64,000 bases of DNA from Lepiota brunneoincarnata (lineage: Eukaryota > Basidiomycota > Agaricomycetes > Agaricales > Agaricaceae), in contig JAEBUN010000004.1 in NCBI GenBank assembly GCA_023014365.1, positions 744,001 through 808,000 of the forward strand, in the 5' to 3' direction. Every line of letters begins with the position of its first letter. The stretch's first letter is position 1. The notes beneath the pieces are model-generated. The model had not been told where the DNA came from and did not search any database. It worked only from the letters and a program-made list of their open reading frames with translations. Below, piece after piece: positions 35,830 through 45,578 of this stretch. The position numbers and the translations under genes are program-made.

Positions 35830-38239
35830 ATGACTGCTGCGACTGACACGGGGACTCATAACGAGGGCGAGAAGCGCCAGCAGGTGTATCGACCTGAGAC
35901 GGATACTTCGCATGTGGATGAGAAGAGATTGATGCGCAAGGTCGATTTGCATGTCATCCCTTGGCTTGCTCTACTGTATCTCCTCAACTTCTTGGACCGA
36001 GGGAGCATAGGCAATTCAAAGGTTTGTTTTGTGTCCGTTCACCACTGCCACCAAGCCACCCAATCTTCTCGAAGCTATACAATTTGGAAAGAGATCTAGG
36101 CATAAACGACAACCAATACCTAATAGCGTTGACACTCTTCTTCTTTCCTTATTCGCTATTCGAGGTGCGGACGGGACTTGCTATGTCATGTCAGGCTGAC
36201 CCCAGTGAAGCCTGCTAGTAACGTCATCTTACGAAGGCTGAAGCCCTCGATATGGCTGTCAACAATGATACTGCTCTGGGGAATTGTCATGGTCTGCCAA
36301 TTTAGACCTTGTGGTTGGGATGTAACCAATTACATATGACACTTTTCAGACGTTGCATGGGGTTATGCACAACTATGGAGGTCTAGTCGGTGAGCTGTGT
36401 TTCCTATTGGCCACGAAATCCTTCGCTGATCCGTAATGTAGCTTTGCGACTACTCCTCGGATTGACGGAAGCCGGGATGTACCCTGGCATTGTATTTTAC
36501 ATCTCTAGGTACGTTGCAAGAACGACAATCCCGAAGTACGTTACAGGACTATGTTTTCAGCTGGTACAAACGATCGGAGATGGGGACCAAGATCGCAATA
36601 TTTTTTTCCTCCGCAACAGTCGCGGGGGCTTTTAGTAAGGACCCCCTCTTACAAGTCCATGTTGGGTGCTCACAAGGGGCAGGCGGCTTGCTTGCTGCTG
36701 CCATTGCTAAAATGGACGGCATCGGCGGTAAACCTGGTATGTCTTTCTCTTTTTCTATTCTCCTCTATCCCTTCTCACTCCCCTGGTAGGCTGGGCGTGG
36801 ATATTCATCCTGGAGGGTATTGTCACGGTCGTGATTGGGGTCATATCTTACTTCGTTATTCAAGATTTTCCGCATTCTGCCAAATTCCTTTCTGAGGAGG
36901 AACGTACGTGGATCTAGTTTAACCTCGTATCAGAATACTCAATTTGGAGCAGGCGTTTTCATTATTCGTCGCTTGCAAAGCGATATGAAATTTAGTGCTG
37001 CTGGGGAAAAGTTCCATAGTAAATATATTTGGCAAAGCTTGAAAGACTGGAAGACTTGGGTGGCAAGTAAGTTGTTCTCGAGATCGGTTCGTCTTGCATA
37101 TCGTTCATTGTGGTTGCAGTGGGGATCTACATGGGCTTGTGAGTCGACCATTAAAGCAAGATGGCAGAGCACCCTCTTGATTTCTCGCATTTTCAAGCGA
37201 TGGACCCCTATATGCCTTTTCCTTGTTCACACCGTCCATCATAAACCAAGTAAGTGGCCTGTAAGACCAAACTTCCAATCGGGTCATCTGACAAATCTAT
37301 GTACACTCTAGCTAGGTACCGAGCCTTTCTCTCTTTTTTACTCCAACAACTAAAGCAAGGGAACAAACCCACAGGTTTTGCCGCAACGGAAGCCAACTTG
37401 CTTTCTGTTCCGGTCTATGCTTGGGGCTGCCTCGTGACCCTCGCTATTGGTGTCTACGGCGACCGCCTAGGCAAACGGTCTATTATCAACCTGTGTGTCC
37501 AATTCCTTTGCCTCAATGAGAGTCTCACCACTCAATCCTTCCTCCCTCTCCTTTTGTACAGTTGTCTCTTTGGCGTCGGGTTAGTAGCCTATATTATCCT
37601 CATCTGTTCAAGGACACCCGCACTCTCCTATTTCGCTGTTTACCTTGCTGTGTGGTGAGTAATGGATAAATTTTACCCAGCCGAACAATTTGCCCTTCAC
37701 TCATTCCAAAAACCTTCTGTTCACAGTGCCATCTACCCAACAGTTCGTACGTCACACGCCGCATCTGGGTCGTGTTCATAATCTTTGCCGACGCTCCTCC
37801 CATCCAGCAAATTCTGTAGCATGGGTAGCTGGCAATGTCGAAGGCTCCTACAAACGTAGTGTCACTCTAGGTATGGCGATCGGCTTTGGCAATATCAACG
37901 GCGCCGTAACTGCAAACATCGTATGTTTTTCAGTTTGTGAAGATGGACAGAATAGAAGAAGCCTGAAACTTTACATAGTACCGCGCTGAAGACAGGCCAT
38001 GGTACCAGCTCGGACATGGCATAGTCCTGGCTTACATAGGCATTGGCTTCTTCTGCAGCCTTCTCTTCACCTTCCTCCTCCGCCGTGAAAACCTCAAACG
38101 CGAGCGCGGAGAACGAGATGAGATCATCGAAGGCATAGATAATAAACATGCTCGGGATTATAATGGGCGCTATGAGAGCGTGGAGGCTGCAAAGATTGAC
38201 AAAGGTGATGAATGGAGTGGTTTCAGGTATGCATTATGA
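35830..38239 (+). CDS. MFS transporter, allantoate permease (Dal5) / anion:cation symporter type
   Basis: This is a twelve-helix major facilitator of the anion:cation symporter family, whose fungal members carry allantoate, ureidosuccinate, nicotinate and similar anions. The ATG at 35830 leads to KRLMRKVDLHVIPWLALLYL then LNFLDRGSIGNSK. Exons continue with LYNLERDLGINDNQYLIALT, ASNVILRRLKPSIWLSTMIL, RLLLGLTEAGMYPGIVFYIS, WYKRSEMGTKIAIFFSSATV, FAATEANLLSVPVYAWGCLV and VPNSVAWVAGNVEGSYKRSV. The product ends GDEWSGFRYAL at about 510 residues. I count 16 introns and 17 exons, all in phase, including a predicted 4-nt exon at 37312-37315. Substrate is not certain. The neighbouring UreD and GATA sites favour a nitrogen-source substrate. 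Confidence 0.87.
37312..37315 (+). other. Predicted 4-nt microexon in the permease gene
   Basis: The exon ending in codons for PSIINQ stops at 37249. The exon beginning GTTTTGCC starts at 37375. Joining them directly breaks the frame. The four bases CTAG at 37312-37315 are preceded by an AG acceptor and followed by a GT donor. Inserting them gives CAA CTA GGT TTT, that is Q-L-G-F, the residues expected in this family. The flanking introns would be 62 and 59 nt, the normal size here. Confidence 0.65.
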
Positions 38240-38459
38240 GCCCGTATTGGCTTGGGTTCGGGAAGGCAGTATTTTCCTCACAAGCGGCATTCACAACGGA
38301 ACAAGTAACAGCTACCTGTTGCACCGAGTAATGAACGGCAGGGGAGGGGAATGGTGTGTTACTATATCGTGAATAAAATACAAGCAAATATGTGTAGCCA
38401 TGTTGGAGGTCGATATCTATCCCTAAACAAACGAGATGCAGGAGGACAAGTATCTGGAA

Positions 38460-40993
38460 TTACAACATTCGGGGATCATCTAGTGCTTTGGATATAGGGG
38501 CCGGTGCGGGGCTAGGGATCGGGTCGTCGACCTCACTTTCAATGGGAGGTGCGGGTTTGGCTTCCTTGCGATGCTCGTCGAGCCACTTGTCCATGTCGTC
38601 CTTGGCGGAGAAAGGCCGCTTTCCGAGGAGCTCGATCATATCCTCACTGGAGGGAGTCGTGAGTGGGCAAAACTATGGTTAGTTAAACAAGGACTCTCAC
38701 CGAGTAATGACCTCTTTGGCAAGTAACAACTTGGCCACTTTCTCTACATCTTCCCTGTGTTTAGTAAGGAGCTGCTTCGTCCGCTGGTATGAATTACTAG
38801 GGCGTTCCCGTAAGACTCTGAACACTAAGCTGGTAGGAGAGTAAAACCTACGTGATCATTTTGCGCACTTCGGCGTCGAGCATCTCCGCAGTCTTCTCAC
38901 TGAAAGGCTTTGTCCAACTCTCTTTTGCGGCACGATCACCACCATAGCTAACAGGTCCAATGACATCATTCATGCCATAGTTAGCGCAAGCCTCAAAGGC
39001 CATCCTTGTAATCTTCTGCAGATCGTCCTGGGCACCCGTCGTAATATTGTTGGCGCCAAAGAAGATTTCCTCGGATACACGGCCACCGAGGGTCATGCAT
39101 ATCCGGTCCATCATTTGAGGTGTTGATAACAAGTAGCGTTCGGGTGGGAGATACTGGAAACGCTAATGGTTAACATGATGGGGAGAAGTAAAGGTCTCTA
39201 TTTACCTGAGCATATCCAAGAGCGCCCGCACCACGAGGGATGATGCTGACCTTCAACAGAGGATCGGCATGCTCCAAATACCATCCGCATATAGCGTGGC
39301 CAGCTTCATGGTACGCAACAGTCTTCTTTTCGTCTGGACTGAGCACTCTACTCTTTTTCTCTAGACCAACAATCACACGTTCAATGGCCGTGTCAAAGTC
39401 CACTGACTCCACTGACTCCGAACCCTTGCGAGCTGCGTGAAGGGCTGCTTCGTTGCAAACGTTGGCAATGTCGGCACCCGAGAAGCCAGGGGTCAAGACG
39501 GCGAGTTTCTGCGCAAGTTTGGCGACGTCTTGCGCAAGGTCGCCTTCGAGTTTTAACGGCCGTAGATGGACCATAAAGATACCCCTACGTCCCGAGACAT
39601 CCGGACGATCAATGGTAATATGTCTATCAAAACGTCCAGGACGCAGAAGGGCGGGATCGAGGACGTCGGGCCGGTTAGTACCTGCCAAAACAACAATGTG
39701 TTCATTGGTCCCGAAACCATCCATCTCGACAAGAAGCTGATTTAGGGTGGACTCTCGCTCATCATTTCCACCGAAGCCGCCGCCCTTTGCTCGTGATTTT
39801 CCGATGGCGTCGATTTCGTCGATGAAGATGATACAAGGGGCATTCTTCTTGGCAGATTGGAAGAGGTCGCGGACACGGGACGAACCGACGCCAACGAACA
39901 TCTCGACAAACTCCGAACCGGAGACGGAGAGGAAGGGCACAGAGGCTTCACCCGCAGTAGCTTTGGCCAACAAAGTCTTACCAGTCCCAGGAGGACCAGA
40001 AAGAATGGCACCACGAGGGATCTTGGCCCCCAGCTTCTCGTACTTGGCGGGATCTTTCAAGAATTTGACAAACTCCATAATCTCCTCCTTAGCCTCGTCC
40101 ATCCCAGCGATGTCCTTGAATTTAGTCTTGACATCGGTATCCTTGTTAAACATACGGGCTCGACTCTTGCCCATATTAAAAATACCGCTGCCTGCGTTAC
40201 TGGCACCGCGCCGACTGAGCCAGTAGAGAGTACCAAGGAGGATGAAGGTAGGGGCGAAGTTGAGAAGTGCGTTCACGGTGGAAATTTCCTCGTGATAGGC
40301 GACCGGTATCCGTTCGTGACTAGGGATGCCTAGTTCGTTCTGGGCTTCGTCGAGTTTACGTTCGAATGCCTCCACACTCCCGATGTAGAAATGATATTCT
40401 CCTCCAGCAAATGCTGACTGGGGATACGCCGCGCTGGTATTGGGGTGCAGCTTGACACGAACACGGTGGTTGTTGATGACGGTCAATTTCTCAACAAGAC
40501 CTTTGTCAAGAAAAGCATTGCGGAATTCCTGCCATGTAATCTCTCGTGATGCAGAACCGTTGGAATTTGAATATGCCAGGTAGGCGACGGCACTTGCAAC
40601 AACCCATGCCAGCTGGTTATTGGTAAAGCCGTTGTTGCTGCCACCACCGGGTGGCGGCGGGGGTGGAGCACCCTGCTTTCTGCTTTTATCTGATGCCTCC
40701 GAATCCTCCGACGACTGCTCCCTTCTGCGCTGCTGCTGGTATTGCTGGAAAAAACCCTCGAGTGCCTTTGGAAGTTGGGTTTTTTGGGGTAGTTTCTTGT
40801 CTTTTGGCTGACTATCTATGTTTGAATCATCGTGCTTCTGTTTTCCCTTTGGATCTGACTGGTTACTTGAGTCCTCCGAGGGCGGTGTTGGGTTGGAAGT
40901 AGGAGTGGCGTACGAGCGCAAAAGAACTGCGGACCTGGGGGCGAATATGTGGGATGAAAAAGAGCCAACGGAACGCAGGGAGCGGGAAAGCAT
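38460..40993 (-). CDS. AFG3: Mitochondrial m-AAA protease subunit (Afg3/Yta10 type)
   Basis: This is a membrane-bound hexameric ATP-dependent zinc protease of the mitochondrial inner membrane, degrading misfolded proteins and processing ribosomal and other precursors. The ATG at 40993 gives a basic presequence [20 protein letters not shown]. The N-terminal part has two membrane segments ([15 protein letters not shown] and [18 protein letters not shown]). The AAA module carries Walker A GPPGTGKT and Walker [13 protein letters not shown], with RPGRFDRHI downstream. The protease site is [13 protein letters not shown], followed by [12 protein letters not shown]. Later exons give [20 protein letters not shown] and [20 protein letters not shown], and the product ends [11 protein letters not shown]. 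At about 790 residues the length is normal. It is divergent from the first epoxide hydrolase. Confidence 0.94.
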
Positions 40994-41097
40994 GGAGATG
41001 GGAGATATGGGGGAAAGTGAGCAGCAGTGTGCTCAGTTAGCGTTTAACACCAGCCGACAACCGACTCTTGCCGTCTCTCTGGCGTAATTTGTCCCTA

Positions 41098-41253
41098 ATG
41101 CTGACTCAGCATATCACGTGCACTCTGGCTTTGCTGCAGCAACGCAGTTCGCAGAGCAATTGGTTCCATTTAGACATGCAACCAGAAGATCCGTCTACTG
41201 CGGAGGCTCTGAAGAGATATTTAGGTAAGAAGAGCTCTTCTCACTTTCCCTAA
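41098..41253 (+). other. Upstream ORF (51 codons) whose stop overlaps the epoxide hydrolase start
   Basis: An ATG at 41098 opens MLTQHITCTLALLQQRSSQS and runs 51 codons to TAA at 41251-41253. The last A of that stop is the first base of the epoxide hydrolase ATG, giving TAATG. If transcription starts upstream of 41098, translation of the main protein would depend on leaky scanning or termination-reinitiation. No transcript start is visible from sequence alone. Confidence 0.4.
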
Positions 41254-42538
41254 TGGATCCCTCCAGCTACAAAAACCTTGTCACCTCTCGCGGTCTCAAC
41301 TATCACTATTATGTCTCTGCGCCTAGGGACGGAAAGCCTACCGTGCTTCTCCTCCATGGCTTCCCAAGCTTGTCTGTGGACTGGCACAACCAGGTGTCTC
41401 ACCTAGGAGGGCTGGGATACGGCCTCATTGTCCCCGATATGCTAGGTTATGGTGGCACTGCAAAGCCGACTGATCCCCAGCAGTACGCAACCAGCCTGAT
41501 CGTCAAGGACATCACCGATATCCTCGACGCAGAGAAGGTGGACCGCTGCGTCGTGATCGGTCACGATTGGTGATTATATCCCATTTTCGATTGAAATTAA
41601 TCGTTAATATGGTTCGCAGGGGATCCAAGATTACCGCACGGCTTGCAAATTACCGGCCGGACCGTTTCGTTGCTTTTGGTTTCCTTGCAATCGGCTACTT
41701 CCCCCCTAACACTCAGCATACGTATGAACAGACGGTAGCTCTAGTGAGGACTCAAAATTGAAATTTATGTTTAACGAATCTCAAGCTCCTTAAAGGCCAA
41801 GGAAGCTCTCGGAACGGATGGCATTGGTTACCAGTAGGTGTCGCATAAGCTAATACAATCGCTGATTTGACGGATTACCAGGGCGTTCCTCGCGGAACCA
41901 GATGCACACGTCATCTGCGAGAAAAACGTAGGCCCATTTCATGCAACCTTGCTTGCCAACACTTAGACGGTTCCCAGTTCGATTCTTTTTACAGTTTGAT
42001 CCACGCACGCGACGCTGCAACGTTATGGCTCAAGCACCTCTGTCCCTTGGGTGCTTGCAAAACCTGGGTCGAAGAGAATAAGAAAACTGAACTGAATCCC
42101 AATATCCCTGTTGAAGTGAGCCGAGGTCTGACAAAGTAGAAGCCCTCCCTTACCTACCCTCCTAGGATCTGGACCGCCGCAAAGACCTTCTTCTCAAAGG
42201 CGGGCTCGAAGCGCCACTCTGCTGGTACAAAATCATGGTTGGCGATATCGATCGCAACGACAACAAACGTACGTCCCACGTATCGGAGACCCTGCTTTAC
42301 CTTGACACACCCACCCGCTGCAGAAATTCCTTCAGCCGCTTATGGGATCGAAAAGCCGGTATTTCTCGGTGTGGCATTGGAAGACCCGATTGCCGGGCCG
42401 TTCGCTAAGCCATTCACTGCTCAGTTTTGCAAGAACCTTACCGTCAGGGAGTTCAGCGGAGGGCACTGGGTTATGTGGGATAAAAAAGACGAAGTAAACA
42501 CAGAGCTGGCTGCGTGGCTCAAGACTTTAGATGCTTGA
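41253..42538 (+). CDS. Epoxide hydrolase-like alpha/beta hydrolase, paralogue 1
   Basis: This is an alpha/beta-hydrolase of the soluble epoxide hydrolase group, which opens epoxides through an Asp nucleophile. The start MDPSSYKNLVTSRGLNYHYY is shared with the paralogue at 43918-45301, which fixes the start codon. The oxyanion motif HGFPS, the nucleophile elbow VVIGHDW joined by an intron to GSKITARLANYRPD, the acid region GVALEDPIAGPF and the catalytic histidine in VREFSGGHWVMWD are all present. A cap domain lies between, including DSFYSLIHARDAATLWLKHL and GLEAPLCWYKIMVGDID. Five or six introns leave about 330 residues. No signal peptide is seen, so it is probably cytosolic. Substrate is unknown. 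Confidence 0.85.
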
Positions 42539-43917
42539 TTACTACTTTAACATCCCCGATGCATCCCCGCAAAAGTCCCTATCAATTGCGAACCTTCGTG
42601 TGGTCCGCACCTGCTGTAATAGTAAAGTCGTGGCATGATGTTTCTGGGCACTCTCGATGTTTATATTCCAGTAGCAACTGTTTGATGTGAATTGGATCGC
42701 GCTTACACAGTTGACTGTGCACCAGCTCCCCTTGATGATCTGAAATACTTGGAACCCCGGACTGCAGGGACTACACGAGTTGACCTGCAAAGCACCGTCC
42801 CTCCGCCTCGTATCCCACCAAGCTTTTCTTTCGACTGGCATGGAAGACGCAAGGCCCGAGGTTTTAGCTTTATAGCGCCGAACAGATTAAGGTACACAGC
42901 ACCGCAAAGCGGCTAAATACGCACCCAAGTCATGATCCTTGACGGTCTTGATTTGAGAGCTGGTAACGCGAGACGGGTGAACGCGGTTGCCCGCTAGCAT
43001 TTCGCGAAGATAATCCAGACAAGACGTTACGGTGTCAATTTGTCAATGCAGGGGTTCTGAAATCCCCAAGCGGATGATATCACTTCGGAGTCGCCTGGGT
43101 GCTCCGCCAGTGTGGCTTTAAGTTGAACAACGACGCCCTAGATTGCAAAAACTTCGGCCACCAACTTAGCCCAAATGACACTCGAATAAATCGTAGTTGT
43201 TCTGGCCAAACAACGCGCAGCCGCTCATCCCCAGCCATGCCGGACCGCTCGTGGTGCGCATAAGACGTGTGCCGAGCCCTCCTATCCTCCTGATCCTACC
43301 CAGGGTTGGATTGAAATGGATCACCACGGTGATAGTTGTTGATCCCATCGAGCGTACAACACTAGAATCATGATCCTCAGCGACCCTAGCCGTGGGCTGA
43401 AGGATATGAACCGGGCGAAAGGATATTTTGTGCGAGGGCAAAACGGGAGGTACCACGTTGGTACAAAGTTGTAACCAGCTGGATCCATCAGCGTGGGCCG
43501 TGTGCGTACCTCATCGCCCACTCCCCATACAGCGACATAGCTCCATGCAACATTCTGATATTATTTCACTCAAAGGGCCCACCCCCCATTCGGATTATGG
43601 TGTGAGATGACCTGCGTTCTTTCACAAATGCTGTCACCTCTCTTCGACTTAATGCAACCGATTGTCGACTCGCAATCCCATTGGGGCGCCGGCACTGTCC
43701 AAAGGTTTGAATGCAATCACTGGACCCTGTGGATTATAAGAACGGGTTGAATGCGACCTCGCTGACTGGATTAAGTCACGAAACGGCCGCGTAATTAGCA
43801 GTTGGTAGCTATCATTTTCTCACTACGTGAAGTGATGTAATTTTTGTAAGCCAATATCAAACGAACCGCATGAAGTGTTTAAAACAAGGAGACATGTCTT
43901 ACGCATCTCCGGCAGGG
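42539..43917. other. Intergenic region between convergent paralogues, with decayed-looking coding traces
   Basis: About 1.4 kb separates the stops of the two epoxide-hydrolase paralogues. No intact gene is seen. On the minus strand, two adjacent frames look protein-like but are broken: 43027-43131 (VVQLKATLAEHPGDSEVISS, then AWGFQNPCIDKLTP and a stop) and, in another frame, 42887-43030 (CLDYLREMLAGNRVHPSRVT, then SSQIKTVKDHDLGAYLAALR). I do not recognise the family. They may be the remains of a gene, or chance. Confidence 0.3.
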
Positions 43918-45301
43918 TCACACCAAATCCATCACCCACGAATGGAGGGCATGATTCAACTGTCTTGCACTAGAAATTATGAACCATCTGCCGTCGGTGA
44001 ACTCTCGTATAGTTGCATTCGGACAATGGTGACCCGTCGATGCAATTCCTATTGGAGAACGAGAGATATAGTCGTGTGTCGGAGTGCCGTAGAAAACAGG
44101 TTTGGTGATTGAATAGTTATTCAGGGGTATGGCTGTGAACATCAAAAATCAGATTGTTTTAAGCGAGATCAGATCGTAGGAAGACGCACATCTATCATCG
44201 TCTGAATGAAGTCCCGCGGCCAAACCCTATTGAGGGAGGAGCCATGTAAGAGGAACGGAAAGCGCAGGAGATTCGCGAGTACCTTGAAGTAGCACAGTGG
44301 CGCGAGGAATGCACCTTCGCTCCCAAACTCTTCCCGCCACTCCCGTTCATACTGTAAAACGTACGAAACCCGCCACGCCCTGAGTTTACCAAAGTCAACG
44401 ACAACAGGGATCTCACCTCGGCCATATACAATGCGAAAGGCGCAACCTTATTGGCTTCCAGTCGTTTCCGCAGTGCCCCCACAGGAGCCAAATCTGTAAC
44501 CCAGATCTTTGGGTCTTCAGGGAACATCACACTGTAGAACGAGTCAAGCTTAATGCCGTCAGATTGCCTCCCTTGAAAGGTCAAGTCATCACAAGAGACA
44601 AGGACAGATCTTACGTGATCCCTGATTATCTGAGCTGCACCCTCCTCTGCGAAGAAGATGAAGTGGCCATTGAGCTCGTACCCGCACATTTTCTTTGTCT
44701 ACAACCGGACCATAACCACATAAACACTAGCATCAGATCTGAGATGAACGAGAGGGACTAACCGCTTGGGCGGTATACTCCATGGTTGAATTCGGTCGGG
44801 GTGGGATGTAAGGTACGGCGAGGAACGCGTATCCTAAGAATCTATCTCCGTGGATGTTTGCAAGCCTCGAGACGATTTTCGATCCCCTGTAACAACGGGC
44901 CTGCGATCATTAATCCGCCCAGCGGACCCAGGTGTGTCAACTCACATATCATGCCCAACAGCAACGATATTATCCCTTACATCCTCATGATCCAGAATAT
45001 CAATCAAGTCTTGACACACTAAACTCATTCGGTACGCCTCTGGCTCTAAGGGTTTCGCACTTCCACCGAAGCCCAGGAGGTCCGGTGCGACTAGGGTGAA
45101 ACCCCTTTCAAGGAAAAATAATACCTGCTTGCGCCAGATCCGCGAGTTCGTGGGGAAGCCATGGACGAAAAGTACCGTCGGCAGCGGTGGTCCATCCTGA
45201 TCTGGGTCTTGATGCGCCGTATCTGGGAAAGGTTGATGGAAATAATACTGATACACCAATCCGCGCGAGGTAACGAGGGTCTTGTAGGAGCTGGGATCCA
45301 T
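43918..45301 (-). CDS. Epoxide hydrolase-like paralogue 2, catalytic His replaced by Arg
   Basis: This paralogue starts MDPSSYKTLVTSRGLVYQYY and lies tail-to-tail with paralogue 1. It keeps HGFPTNSRIW, the nucleophile elbow NIVAVGHDM joined by an intron to GSKIVSRLANIHGDRFLGYA, and an acid-position aspartate in GTPTHDYISRSP. The cap includes DSFYSVMFPEDPKIWVTDLA and PVGALRKRLEANKVAPFALY. All introns can be joined in phase to the end HALHSWVMDLV, so the frame is intact. However, the catalytic motif reads IREFTDGRWFIIS where paralogue 1 has VREFSGGHWVMWD: the expected His is Arg (codon AGA). The hydrolytic step should fail or be strongly altered. It may be a non-catalytic or neofunctionalised copy, or an early pseudogene. 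It has a longer inserted loop than paralogue 1, with a PDTAHQDPDQDG stretch. Confidence 0.82.
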
Positions 45302-45578
45302 AGCACAAGATGGCTTTACTTGGCCAGCTGCAGAAGTGGTACCCTGGACCTGGTTTTGGGGGTATCAAAGATTAATTAGTGTGGATAAGGGAGAAGGGCA
45401 CAAAGACCCTTGACTGCCATCATAGTGACGAAGACACTTATATTCGGTTTTCTCGATTCGGGAGTATGAAGCACAGGCCAAAGTGAGCTCAGATTAGAGA
45501 ATGGTGAAGAGAGGGGGGTGAGAGAGGAATTTGGACACATGACCAAGTATCGAATTACATATACACTGGACAATTCCC

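Noticed and set aside
41225..41267. GT-AG interval that would remove the epoxide hydrolase ATG
   Set aside because: Splicing it does not put the upstream ORF in frame with the hydrolase, and the paralogue supports MDPSSYK as the real start.
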